Below, piece by piece: positions 1 to 8,628 of a stretch of 64,000 bases of DNA. This stretch comes from Pseudomonas sp. B21-028 (GTDB lineage Bacteria > Pseudomonadota > Gammaproteobacteria > Pseudomonadales > Pseudomonadaceae): positions 2,542,001-2,606,000 of the forward strand of contig NZ_CP087184.1 of NCBI RefSeq assembly GCF_024749045.1, read 5' to 3'. How positions within the stretch are numbered: position 1 is the first letter of the stretch; each line of letters starts with the position of its first letter. The position numbers and the translations under genes are program-made. Under the pieces are notes generated by a model. It searched no databases. It saw only the letters and a program-made list of their open reading frames with translations, and had not been told where the DNA came from.

Positions 1-823
1 CGCCACGTCGGTGGCCCCGGACCGCAGTGGGGGGGAAGCCAAACCTGTGACGAAAGCGCACCGCGAACTGCGAGGGCGTTTGATAGCCGACGCAAAGTGC
101 TATTTGCATGACCGTCTGAGGTGACGATTGCAGCAGTTGCAGTGCTAATGTCATACGAGCATCGATCAATAGTGCGCTAAACGTGGTGCTTTCCTCTGCC
201 AGCCTGCGGCGTAGGGTAGCCTCGCTGATTGCAAATGCGGACGCGACAGCGTGGGCGCTCCAGTCATTGGCCAGATCGCTTGCGATGAGCCGCCGGACTT
301 TAACCGCCATTGTCGGCGTGCGCGATTGCTCAAGCCGTCCGCCGTTAACGCCAATCCACACCAGCAGCTCTTGCAAGCGATGCCGAGCGATCAGGGTTGG
401 CACAGTATTGTCTTCCACAGCCTCGATAGCACGCTGGAGTGATGCCGCGAAACTCGCCGTGTCCCGGGTAATGGGGTGAGCATATTGAATGACCGCCAAA
501 TGCGCATTGGATTCGGCGGTCGACTCAATCAACGTTTCGTCCCAAACCAGCCAGTGGGCTCGGTAGCTTCCGTCTGGCGCCAGCCGGTTGGTGATATCGA
601 GGGATTGCCCCCCGGCTACCGCTACCGCTTCACCTGGACGAATCAAGTACTCGCCACCCGGCCACCGTACTGTTTTCGAACCCCGCTCAACGTAGATCAA
701 GACGGGGTTTTCAATATACAAACGCTTGAACTCCAGGTTTCCTTGCTGAAGAACGATGCCTGCCGTACCGACCCCAGGTCGATTGGTAATGCGCAGAGCG
801 TCATAAGCGTTCGTTACTGACAT
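1..823 (-). CDS. AraC-family transcriptional regulator (3' end outside window)
   Basis: Reading the minus strand from ATG at 821-823 gives 274 residues with no stop before the window edge. The first ~150 residues resemble the cupin-like AraC sensor domain (GSKTVRWPGGEYLIRPGEAV). The last ~90 carry a double helix-turn-helix, with SEATLRRRLAEE in the first and CVGYQTPSQFAVRFRHRFG in the second, so only a few C-terminal residues should be missing. The start codon overlaps the stop of the upstream PEBP-like gene by one base (TGATG), so the two are translationally coupled. A DNA-binding activator role is family knowledge. The effector is unknown. Confidence 0.85.
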   Translation of the reverse strand, partial: MSVTNAYDALRITNRPGVGTAGIVLQQGNLEFKRLYIENPVLIYVERGSKTVRWPGGEYLIRPGEAVAVAGGQSLDITNRLAPDGSYRAHWLVWDETLIESTAESNAHLAVIQYAHPITRDTASFAASLQRAIEAVEDNTVPTLIARHRLQELLVWIGVNGGRLEQSRTPTMAVKVRRLIASDLANDWSAHAVASAFAISEATLRRRLAEESTTFSALLIDARMTLALQLLQSSPQTVMQIALCVGYQTPSQFAVRFRHRFGFPPTAVRGHRRG

Positions 824-1371
824 CAGCGGCCGCCTTTCACCATGAGCGTGGCTTTGGCAAGCGAGCCACTCGGTACCATGAAGCCAAGCATTGCCGGTGT
901 GACCGTTGCCGGCAACTCCAATTTCTCGGCTTTCATGGCGTATACGGTGATCACGTAGTTATGCGTCTGCCCTTCAGGCGGGCAAGCACCGAGATAGCCG
1001 GGCATACCAGTGTCGCCCCGAACTTGAAGCGTACCGGCGGGCAGTTTACCACCTGCACTGTCAGCGCCTTCCTTCAGTTCATTGACCGTTCCGGGCACGT
1101 TAGCCAGCACCCAGTGCCACCAGCCAGAGCCCGTAGGCGCATCGGGATCGTACATAGTTACCACAAAACTTTTGGTCCCCTGCGGCGCACCGCTCCAGGA
1201 TACTTGCGGAGAGAGATTCTTGCCGCTGCAACCGAATACATTGGCGAATTGGTTCTGTTGCAGATGCCCGTCCAGGACACTACTGCTCTGCACCTTGAAC
1301 TCTTGGGCTTGTGCGCCAGCGGCTAGTAACGAAAGCGCAAGCATGCCTGTGGCCATCAATGATTTTTTCAT
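823..1371 (-). CDS. YbhB/YbcL-type PEBP (Raf kinase inhibitor-like) periplasmic protein
   Basis: The 182-residue product starts with a Sec signal peptide (MKKSLMATGMLALSLLAAGA, cleaved after AQA). The PEBP fold signature follows, including the YDPDAPTGSGWWHWVLANVP ligand-pocket block and a later GMPGYLGACPPEG block. Bacterial PEBP proteins bind small phosphorylated or phospholipid-like ligands, but their physiological role is poorly defined. I chose ATG at 1371, because AAGAGGAG lies five bases upstream and the signal peptide begins there. A longer frame opening at 1419 would bury the signal peptide. It is the first gene of a two-gene unit with the AraC regulator. Confidence 0.88.
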   Translation of the reverse strand: MKKSLMATGMLALSLLAAGAQAQEFKVQSSSVLDGHLQQNQFANVFGCSGKNLSPQVSWSGAPQGTKSFVVTMYDPDAPTGSGWWHWVLANVPGTVNELKEGADSAGGKLPAGTLQVRGDTGMPGYLGACPPEGQTHNYVITVYAMKAEKLELPATVTPAMLGFMVPSGSLAKATLMVKGGR

Positions 1372-1503
1372 ACCGACTCCTCTTGGTTTGGAGGAGCTAT
1401 TCTGGAGTGCCGCCGGCAATAAGACCGTTTGCTATCGATCGACTTTCATTGCAATCCAATCAATATGAGTGGATTGCACGATGTCGGATGGCGGCGGTGC
1501 GCA

Positions 1504-2193
1504 TCATGCTTGATCTGTCAGTTCCTGGGCGGCTTGAAGTCCCTCGATCAGCATAGCGGACGTGGTCTGGATATGATCTTTCAATAGCTCACTCGCTTTA
1601 GTCGCATCCCTGGCCAAGGCTGCATCGAACAATGCCTGGTGTTCAGCGTCGATATCCCTATCCCTGGCGCTCAAGACGATTGACATTGCGCGATAGCGGG
1701 CCGTCTGTTCGAACAACATCGAGCGTATTCGCAACAGCCAGGTGTTAGGGCAGGCGCTGACCAGCGCCTCATGAAATGTGGTATGCGCGGCAGCCCAGTC
1801 ATCGGCTTTATAGAGATCATCGGCCTGTGGTCCCGAGGTTCTAGAAAGACAGTGATGAGCCGAAACCAATCTGGCCTCCCATGCAAGATTGCCGTTTTCC
1901 AAAGAATGACGAAGGCAACTTGCTTCAATTTCCATTCGGGCCAGTGTGAGGTCATTCAGATTTGCCAGTGAGACGGCAGAAATGCGAAAGCCTTTCTGAG
2001 GTTCGGCAATGATCAGGTCCTCGGCAACCAGACGAGAGAGCGCCTCTCTCACCGCTCCGGCGCTTGCTTCATAGCGCTCGGCCAGCTCTTTGACGTTGAC
2101 TCTGTTTCCAGGGCGTAAAGCGCAGGATAAGACATCTCTGCGCAGACGCTCATAGGTGGCCTGGGTAAGGCTTTGAGCGGGACGTTCAAGCAT
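1504..2193 (-). CDS. GntR-family regulator, FadR/FCD subfamily
   Basis: The 229-residue protein has an N-terminal winged helix (residues ~10-75; LAERYEASAGAVREALSRLV is the recognition helix region). An all-helical FCD effector domain follows, with D/H residues typical of the metal-binding pocket (FHEAL, EHQALFDA). This subfamily usually represses catabolic operons and is released by organic or sugar acids. It is divergent from the FAH-family hydrolase gene, and an AT-rich inverted repeat lies between them. I infer that it controls the 2362-7226 sugar-acid type genes. The ligand cannot be read from sequence. Confidence 0.88.
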   Translation of the reverse strand: MLERPAQSLTQATYERLRRDVLSCALRPGNRVNVKELAERYEASAGAVREALSRLVAEDLIIAEPQKGFRISAVSLANLNDLTLARMEIEASCLRHSLENGNLAWEARLVSAHHCLSRTSGPQADDLYKADDWAAAHTTFHEALVSACPNTWLLRIRSMLFEQTARYRAMSIVLSARDRDIDAEHQALFDAALARDATKASELLKDHIQTTSAMLIEGLQAAQELTDQA

Positions 2194-2214
2194 GTTGTGG
2201 GGCCTGCTTCCAAG

Positions 2215-2247
2215 TAAAATATTGTTTGTTGCAAAAAATATATTTTA
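2215..2247. promoter_or_regulatory. Candidate GntR operator in the divergent intergenic region
   Basis: An AT-rich inverted repeat has outer arms TAAAATAT (2215-2222) and ATATTTTA (2240-2247). An inner TTTG-TTG-CAAA dyad lies at 2225-2235. The position between the GntR start (2193) and the hydrolase start (2362) suits autoregulation plus control of the divergent gene. The symmetry is seen directly; the binding is inferred. Confidence 0.45.
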
Positions 2248-2361
2248 TGTCATAAGATGAATTTACTCAAGCGGGTCTGGCCGAACGGCCTTGCAACGGC
2301 TCAAGAATATAGCCCGCGATTTCGCAGGTTTACCTTTATTCTAAAAACAGTGGAGGCAAAT

Positions 2362-3207
2362 ATGAAGCTGTGCCGTTTTGGTCCGCGAGGTAGCGAGCGT
2401 CCAGGAGTGATAGATGCTGAGGGGCGAATTCGCGATCTCTCCGGGCATGTGACCGACATTGATGCTGACGTTCTGGCGCCTTCGGTGCTTGCACAATTAT
2501 CGACGCTGGATATCGCGCGGTTGCCGCTGGTCGAGGAGGGCGTTCGCTATGGTGTTCCCGTCGCCCATGTGCGTAAATTCATTGCCATCGGGCTCAATTA
2601 TCGCGATCACGCCGAAGAGTCCGGTATGGCGATTCCTGTGGAACCCATCATCTTTCAAAAAGCAATCAGTTGTCTGAACGGACCTGATGACGAAATTCTC
2701 CAGCCTCTTGGCTCCACTCGGTTGGATTGGGAGCTTGAGTTGGGCGTGGTGATAGGCAGTGAAGCCAGATACGTGTCCGAGGCCGACGCCCTAAGCTACG
2801 TTGCCGGCTACTGCGTGGTGAACGATGTATCCGAGCGGGCTTTCCAGATGCAAAGTTCTCAATGGGATAAAGGCAAGGGCTGCGACACGTTCGGTCCGAT
2901 CGGGCCTTGGCTGGTGACCCGTGATGAGATCCCGGATCCGCAAAACCTGAATATGTGGCTTGATGTCAACGGCGAGCGACGTCAGACCGGCCATTCGAGA
3001 ACGATGATTTTTTCTGTCGCTCAAGTCGTCGCGTATTGCAGCCGGTACATGACATTGCAACCCGGTGATGTGATTTGCACCGGCACGCCGCCGGGGGTGG
3101 GAATGGGAATGAAACCACAACCGCAATGGCTTCGTCCTGGCGATGAGATCCACTTGTGGATTGAGGGTTTGGGCGAGCAGCGGCAGAAAATCATTCCGGC
3201 TTTTTAA
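2362..3207 (+). CDS. Fumarylacetoacetate hydrolase (FAH) family, 2,4-diketo-3-deoxy sugar acid hydrolase type
   Basis: The 281-residue protein has the FAH C-terminal fold. Metal-binding acidic residues are in DWELELGVVIG and VVNDVSER, the active-site block is FIAIGLNYRDHAEESG, and the C-terminus reads GDVICTGTPPGVG. The central WDKGKGCDTFGPIGPWLVT and closing GLGEQRQKI blocks are those of the diketo-deoxy-L-fuconate/L-rhamnonate hydrolase branch. That branch splits a 2,4-diketo acid into pyruvate and a hydroxy acid. Ureidoglycolate lyase annotations also occur in this family. I chose ATG 2362 because GGAGG lies just upstream; a longer frame from 2257 has no comparable site. The SDR at 3270-4004 would supply the preceding oxidation. 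Confidence 0.8.
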   Translation: MKLCRFGPRGSERPGVIDAEGRIRDLSGHVTDIDADVLAPSVLAQLSTLDIARLPLVEEGVRYGVPVAHVRKFIAIGLNYRDHAEESGMAIPVEPIIFQKAISCLNGPDDEILQPLGSTRLDWELELGVVIGSEARYVSEADALSYVAGYCVVNDVSERAFQMQSSQWDKGKGCDTFGPIGPWLVTRDEIPDPQNLNMWLDVNGERRQTGHSRTMIFSVAQVVAYCSRYMTLQPGDVICTGTPPGVGMGMKPQPQWLRPGDEIHLWIEGLGEQRQKIIPAF

Positions 3208-3269
3208 TCTGTCTCGGGTATAGAGGCGCCTCGAAAGAAGCGCTTTTAACAGATTGCTGCCGGTTGGGT

Positions 3270-4004
3270 TCAGATGGCAGTGGTGAGATAACCACCATCA
3301 ACCGGCAGCACCACGCCGTTCACGAATGAAGCACCATCTGAAGCCAGGAAGGCTATCACCTTGGCGACTTCTTCAGCACTGCCAAAACGTTTCATGGGCG
3401 TGCGAGACAGCAGGCGGTCTATCCTCGGTTGATCGTCGATTTTCGCCAGCAGCGGGGTGGTGATCCATCCCGGCGCCACGGCATTGACACGAATGTTATC
3501 GGGGGCGTAGGCCTCGGCGAGGGATTTGGTAATCTGCACGATTGCCCCCTTCGCCGCCGAATAGGCCACGAGTTTGCCGCCGCCGAAGTAGGAGAACATC
3601 GACGCGATGTTGATGATCGATCCGCCTTGCTTCGCCAGTAGCGGATACGCCAGGTTGATGAGCCGGTAGACGGCGTTGAGTTGAACCGACAACACCTGGT
3701 TGAAGGCCTCCCATTCCATCTCTTTTTCCCCTAGCGTGCCGCCAGCGGCAGGTACCAGAATGTCGAGGCGGTCGAGGCTTTGGATTACGCTTTTGAGCGC
3801 CTCGTCGTCGGTGACGTTAACTTCTCGTAGATCAAGCTGAACCCCATCGGCGACGACGGTAGCGTCGGCGCCCAGGCCAATCGCTATGACTCTGGCGCCG
3901 TGCCGCGCTAAATATTCGGCGGTTGCCTGGCCGATCCCCGAGGTCCCGCCGCTGACGAGCGCGACCTTGCCTTCAAACAGATTGCTGGTAAACATAGTCA
4001 TCAT
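3270..4004 (-). CDS. Short-chain dehydrogenase/reductase (SDR)
   Basis: This is a classical SDR of 244 residues. The NAD(P)-binding motif SGGTSGIGQA is near residue 18, a PAAGG replaces the usual NNAG, and the catalytic set Ser (NIASMFSY) and YSAAK is present. The C-terminus NGVVLPVDGGYLTT is typical of the family. It lies convergent with the FAH hydrolase and upstream of the OprB porin on the same strand as the porin and MFS genes. Given the hydrolase, a 2-keto-3-deoxy sugar acid 4-dehydrogenase role is a reasonable inference. AAGAGG lies just before the start; ATG 4001 is an equally possible start. Confidence 0.85.
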   Translation of the reverse strand: MMTMFTSNLFEGKVALVSGGTSGIGQATAEYLARHGARVIAIGLGADATVVADGVQLDLREVNVTDDEALKSVIQSLDRLDILVPAAGGTLGEKEMEWEAFNQVLSVQLNAVYRLINLAYPLLAKQGGSIINIASMFSYFGGGKLVAYSAAKGAIVQITKSLAEAYAPDNIRVNAVAPGWITTPLLAKIDDQPRIDRLLSRTPMKRFGSAEEVAKVIAFLASDGASFVNGVVLPVDGGYLTTAI

Positions 4005-4055
4005 TTGCCTCTTAAGGTCAGTAACACAGCTTCGCCGTACGGTTATGTGATGCGC

Positions 4056-5324
4056 TCACAGGCCCAGTACCGAGCCGATATCCAGCATCACTTGCAGGCC
4101 AACCACAAAACCGTTGTTGCTCAATTGCGTCGCGCCCGGGTTGTAGTAGTTGTCCGGGTTGATCACGTACTGGATGCTGGGTTCGATAGCCAAATGGCGG
4201 GTCAAGGCAAAATGGCCGTTGGCTTCCAGGGCATAGACATTGCGCTCGCCCAGTTCGGGATCGCCACCGGCGGCAATGCGCAGGCGTTGTTGGAACTGCA
4301 ACTGGTGAGAATTGACCTGCAGGTAGCTGGTTTTGAAGTTGAGCTTGTCCTGGGCTCGATCAAAAGGCGCCAGGTAGGTCAGGCCTGCTTCGGCGAAATG
4401 GCTGAAGGGTTGTTTTTCATCGGCAGCCGCTGACAGTGAACCGAAGGCTTGCAAGCCTTGTTGCCCACCGCGCCACAACGTCTGGCGAAACTTGAAGAAG
4501 CCACCGGCGGTGCCGTGGTCGCTGGCGCCGGTCAACGGATCGACCTGCTTGGACGAGTTGAAATAGGCATTGAGTTCGTATTGGGTGGTGTCGTCGCCGG
4601 GTTTGCTGCCAATTCCCAGCAAGAAACTTGTGCCGCTCGCGTCATCGGTGCTGAAGTCCAGGCCCTTGCGCTCTTTCAGGTAATCCACCGGGTTGGACTC
4701 GAACGCACCCGCATGCACATAGAGGCGAGGGTTCACTTGATATTTCAGGTACCCGCCCCACGCGCCGAAGGGCGGCGGCAACATACCGCTGGATGCGTCC
4801 AGGATCGGATCGTTACAGGTGACGGTCGTTTCGCAGTTATAGACGTAGAAGTACCGCCGGCCGTTCGTACGTCCGATGTGCATATCGAGTTGGTCGTCGA
4901 ATGCTTTCTGCTCGAACGTCAAGACACTCAACTGGTTGCTGGCGATGTCATTGTGCAGGGGAGCGCCGGCAAAATAACTGCCGGCGGCGCCTTGCCAGTT
5001 ACCCGACGTAGGTACGCCAGTGCCTTTGTCGAGGATGAATACGGTTTGTTCGAAGTGCACGGCTGCACCCTCGAGACCACCGAGTGTGGCCAGATTGATG
5101 TCCGCACCGATGTAAAGATCACCGCTGTTACCAAAGCTGTAGGGGCGAGGTCCAGTGTCGAGGTTTTTCATTGCCAGACTGGTGAACTGCACATGGGGCT
5201 GGATGCCGTAGCCGGCCAAATGCTCGCCCAGATCAGCCAACGGACCTTCACGGTCCTGTGCCCAAACGTGGGGATACGCAAACGCCAAGAGCAAAAACGC
5301 GGACAAACGAATGATCGGGTTCAT
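4056..5324 (-). CDS. OprB-family carbohydrate-selective porin
   Basis: The 422-residue protein starts with a signal peptide (residues 1-22, ending PHVWA). Alternating beta-strand sequence follows, with the OprB features GLEGAAVHFEQTVF near the start and YNPGATQLSNNGFVVGLQVM at the end. OprB porins pass mono- and disaccharides and polyols across the outer membrane. The gene sits between an MFS transporter and an SDR on the same strand, which supports a sugar or sugar-acid substrate for the whole cluster. The Shine-Dalgarno sequence is weak. Confidence 0.87.
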   Translation of the reverse strand: MNPIIRLSAFLLLAFAYPHVWAQDREGPLADLGEHLAGYGIQPHVQFTSLAMKNLDTGPRPYSFGNSGDLYIGADINLATLGGLEGAAVHFEQTVFILDKGTGVPTSGNWQGAAGSYFAGAPLHNDIASNQLSVLTFEQKAFDDQLDMHIGRTNGRRYFYVYNCETTVTCNDPILDASSGMLPPPFGAWGGYLKYQVNPRLYVHAGAFESNPVDYLKERKGLDFSTDDASGTSFLLGIGSKPGDDTTQYELNAYFNSSKQVDPLTGASDHGTAGGFFKFRQTLWRGGQQGLQAFGSLSAAADEKQPFSHFAEAGLTYLAPFDRAQDKLNFKTSYLQVNSHQLQFQQRLRIAAGGDPELGERNVYALEANGHFALTRHLAIEPSIQYVINPDNYYNPGATQLSNNGFVVGLQVMLDIGSVLGL

Positions 5325-5417
5325 GGTCAGGAACTCATTTTTATTGTTGTTGTGATGAGCAGACGGAGCGAGCGGTGTCAGTGAGCTTGGATCACCGCGA
5401 CTTCCGTCATTGAGTGT

Positions 5418-6668
5418 TTACAGCGAATGTCCCTGGGCCACTGAGCGCACGCGTGATCGGCGCTCGAGTACGGCGGGCGCCGTTTCCTTGAGCAGCAGCG
5501 ACAGTCCCCCCGCCAGCAAGGCGCCGCCGCAGGAAATCCACATCACAATCGACAGTCCGAACTGATCTGCGGCGAATCCGGCGACGGTCGGCGCCACGAA
5601 GCCTCCCACCAGCTCTCCAACGCCCATGATCATGCCCAGTGCCGTAGCCATCACTTCACGCGGGACTGTTTCGGCCGGAATGGTCGACATGAAGAGTGTG
5701 AAGCAGCCAAGCCCGGTGAAGGTGAGCACCATCAGAACGCCGAGCACCATAGGGGAAGGGGCGTACAGGAGCGCTATCGGACAACACGCGGCGATCAGCG
5801 AAAACAGCACCAGGGTCGGGCGTCGGCCGATTCGGTCGGAAATGCTGGGTACAACAAATCCCCAGATGACCCAGGCGGCACCCAGGCAGCTCATGATCGT
5901 GCCCATGCTCGGCGCGCTGTAGCCGCGGACACTGACAAGGAACGTCGGAGTGAAAGAGATCAGGATGACGAACCAGGTTAAAAACACGCAACTGATCAAC
6001 GTGCACAGCACGATGTTGCGGCTTTTAAGCAACGCCAGACGATGCCCGGTGGGTTGGGCGTTACTCACTGGAGCTGGGCGTGGCTCATCCTGGCGCACGT
6101 AACGCCAGATGAGCCAGGCGATCAACAGGCCAGGCAGCAGCGACACGATGAAGGCATGCCGCCAACCATAGGCCTCGGCCAAAGCGATCAGGACCGGAGG
6201 GCCAATCACCGCACCCAGCAGGCCTGCCGCCGATCCTTGCAGCAAGCCCATGTTCAGGCCGCGCCGATGCGGCGATGACGCTTCGACCATCATCGATTGG
6301 GACAACGGCAGGATGGGCCCCTCGGCCAACCCCATGATGCCGCGAAACAGCAACAGACTGAGGAAACCTGAAACCAGCCCCGAGAGCGCTGAGCACAGGG
6401 AAAACAGGATGACCGCCACAATCAAGAGCGGCTTGCGTACGCCCCGACGGTCTGACCAGGCACCCACCAGCGTGCCGGAAATCGCCCAGGCCAATGCCAG
6501 CACCGAAGACAACATGCCGAGATGGCTATTGCTCAGTTGGAGCTCATCAGCCATGAACGGAAACAGGAAGGACAGCGCCAGACGGTCGAAAAACACAAAA
6601 CCAAACGTCAGGAACAACACGCAGAGCAGGGTATTTTCATAACTGGCTTTATTATTGTTGTGAGCCAT
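5418..6668 (-). CDS. MFS transporter
   Basis: The 416-residue membrane protein has about 12 hydrophobic segments. The MFS cytoplasmic loop motif between TM2 and TM3 reads GAWSDRRGVRKP, and the matching loop in the second half reads SDRIGRRPT. It belongs to the drug/anion:proton symporter type of MFS that carries organic acids. The gene follows the cupin dioxygenase by 24 bases and precedes the porin, so all are probably one minus-strand transcript. I infer uptake of the substrate handled by the FAH and SDR enzymes. GGAG lies nine bases before the ATG. Confidence 0.87.
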   Translation of the reverse strand: MAHNNNKASYENTLLCVLFLTFGFVFFDRLALSFLFPFMADELQLSNSHLGMLSSVLALAWAISGTLVGAWSDRRGVRKPLLIVAVILFSLCSALSGLVSGFLSLLLFRGIMGLAEGPILPLSQSMMVEASSPHRRGLNMGLLQGSAAGLLGAVIGPPVLIALAEAYGWRHAFIVSLLPGLLIAWLIWRYVRQDEPRPAPVSNAQPTGHRLALLKSRNIVLCTLISCVFLTWFVILISFTPTFLVSVRGYSAPSMGTIMSCLGAAWVIWGFVVPSISDRIGRRPTLVLFSLIAACCPIALLYAPSPMVLGVLMVLTFTGLGCFTLFMSTIPAETVPREVMATALGMIMGVGELVGGFVAPTVAGFAADQFGLSIVMWISCGGALLAGGLSLLLKETAPAVLERRSRVRSVAQGHSL

Positions 6669-6692
6669 GGTGGTTTCTCCGTAGCGCGGGGT

Positions 6693-7226
6693 TTAACGGA
6701 ACAGGCGATCCACAGCGTCAGCGCCCAGACCGACCTTTTCGTAATGTTCACGGCACAGGGCAATGTAGGAATGCACGTCGAAATAGCCGGTGGACTCGCC
6801 TTGATCGTCGAGCCAGATCAGCGGCCCCTTGACGATGAAGAAAACGCGCATCGGTTCTTCATGTTCGTAGGCCACCAAGGTGTGGCCTTCACCGGGCGTC
6901 TCATAGACGAAGTCGCCAGCGGTGGCGGTCCACTCGTGTTCCAGGTATCCCCACTTGCCCGAGAGCGTATAAGCGAACACTTCGTGCGGGTGGTAATGAC
7001 GGTTGACCAGGCCGGCACGGCTGGACATCAAAATGTCGCACCAACGGTTTTCGCTGGGAGAGATCCACAACGGGCGTGAAGAAACGGTCTCGGTGAAGGG
7101 AACGTAGAGCCGCAAATCATCACTGGCGGCGTTGGGCAGGTAAACCTCAGGCTTGGCGTCGGGCTTGAAGCAGTTCGCGATGGGCTGCAGGTCTTTCCAA
7201 AATTCGTTGCTGGCTAATTCGGGCAT
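6693..7226 (-). CDS. Cupin protein, 2,4'-dihydroxyacetophenone dioxygenase family
   Basis: The 177-residue cupin has a metal-binding first motif HYHPHEVFAYTLSG (residues ~78-91) and a second motif in YETPGEGHTLV. Family members use non-haem iron to cleave the carbon chain of hydroxylated aryl ketones. Here it leads an operon with an MFS transporter, porin and SDR, so it may instead act on an aliphatic hydroxy-keto substrate. GAGG is seven bases before the ATG. A divergent AraC regulator starts 243 bases away. The assignment to family is good; the substrate is unknown. Confidence 0.75.
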   Translation of the reverse strand: MPELASNEFWKDLQPIANCFKPDAKPEVYLPNAASDDLRLYVPFTETVSSRPLWISPSENRWCDILMSSRAGLVNRHYHPHEVFAYTLSGKWGYLEHEWTATAGDFVYETPGEGHTLVAYEHEEPMRVFFIVKGPLIWLDDQGESTGYFDVHSYIALCREHYEKVGLGADAVDRLFR

Positions 7227-7469
7227 GTTGGGCCTCTGATTGTTGGAATACGGAGGCCACTCTAAGGCGGGAAAGGCGAGGCGGTTTGATCGAAACAGAC
7301 GTCATTGTTGTCCGCATCGGACAGATATCTTTTACATTTACGGTCGCCGTACCTTTGCTCCAGCCATTGATTGACAGCGCGCTTGGGGTAGCTGTTAATG
7401 AAGCTCTGCACGCCCCATGTTTTCGCCTTGCTCCGGCGGCTGCGCAGTCAATAAAACGAGAATAATAAA

Positions 7470-8444
7470 ATGACCCGATCCCCCTCATTGCTCGACACCC
7501 GGCGCGCCAGTACCGACGATCTTCCCGTCGATCAGCGCGTGGCATTCTGGGAGCAATACAACGCGTCGACACTGGTGGGGTTGAAGTGCTCCTCCTTCAG
7601 CGAAACCGGCTTCAATGCACGGGAGGACAATCTGAGTCTGGAACGACTGCGAGTCGCCCATATTGTCGGCAACCAGCATGTCATTGAGCGGGACGGCTCA
7701 ATGATTCGCACGGTGCCAAAAGAGTCGATATTCGTGTCACTGGTCTTAGGCAGTGAATCGTTTTTCTTTCAAAACGGCACCTGTCATTTGCTGGAACCTG
7801 GTGAGCTGATGGTGTACCGCACCGACAAGCCCTACCTGTTTGGTTTCTCCAGCTCGATGCATAAATTCATCTTCGATATACCCCAGGACGTTTTTGCGTC
7901 CCACTGTTTGCGCCACTTTGATGGTGCATTGAAGATCAGCGCACATACCGGCACTCAGCGTTTACTCTTGCGCACACTGAGTGAGCGCACCGGCAGTTTT
8001 TTCGAGCAGCCACTCAGCCAGGGGGCAGACAGCTATCAAGACGATGCTCTTGAGCTGCTGGGCAACATCATTGCCGGCCAGGTGGGCAATCGTCGTATCA
8101 ATGCGCTCAATGCTTCTTACTTATTGGCCGCCAAGCAGTGCATCCTTGAGCAATTAGCCGACCCTACATTGAGTTGTGAGCGGGTAGCGGCACAAACCGG
8201 TATTTCTACGCGACACCTGGCGAGACTTTTTGCGCTGGAAGATACCCAGCCCCATCGTTTCATTCTGGAAAAGCGTTTGCAGCGCGCGTTCCAAGTGCTG
8301 AGCAGGGAGGAGAGCAGAGGCTTGGATATTGCCGAAATTGCCTACCAGCAAGGGTTCAGCAGCCAGGCGCATTTCGCCAGAGCCTTCAAAGCGCACTATG
8401 GGCGCACTCCCAGCGAGGTACGTGCAACGGCAGGTGGTGCGTAG
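7470..8444 (+). CDS. AraC-family regulator with FeaR-type N-terminal domain
   Basis: The 324-residue protein has an N-terminal AraC-binding-2 domain (residues ~20-190) and a C-terminal double HTH. The first HTH helix reads CERVAAQTGISTRHLARLF; the second reads IAYQQGFSSQAHFARAFKAH. It is divergent from the cupin-MFS-porin operon, which is the obvious target. Such regulators usually respond to an aromatic or amine-derived acid. The 243-base gap at 7227-7469 must hold both promoters, but I could not place them with confidence. The ATG follows a weak GAGAA site. Confidence 0.87.
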   Translation: MTRSPSLLDTRRASTDDLPVDQRVAFWEQYNASTLVGLKCSSFSETGFNAREDNLSLERLRVAHIVGNQHVIERDGSMIRTVPKESIFVSLVLGSESFFFQNGTCHLLEPGELMVYRTDKPYLFGFSSSMHKFIFDIPQDVFASHCLRHFDGALKISAHTGTQRLLLRTLSERTGSFFEQPLSQGADSYQDDALELLGNIIAGQVGNRRINALNASYLLAAKQCILEQLADPTLSCERVAAQTGISTRHLARLFALEDTQPHRFILEKRLQRAFQVLSREESRGLDIAEIAYQQGFSSQAHFARAFKAHYGRTPSEVRATAGGA

Positions 8445-8628
8445 TCCTCGATGGACAGCCTTTGTTTATTCACCTTTCCGTGCAACGAGCCCGTTACCCA
8501 GTCTTTAAAAGACGCGGCAGGGGCTGGCAGGTAGCCGTTTTTGACTGGTTTTCGTCCGTCTCGACCCTGCCTCAGGGACCCGCGACCAGTTACTTTAGAG
8601 ACTGGCCGATGACCCCGAGGAGCGTTGA

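Noticed and set aside
3208..3269. GAGGCGCCTC palindrome between convergent genes
   Set aside because: A ten-base palindrome without loop or T-run cannot be called a terminator.
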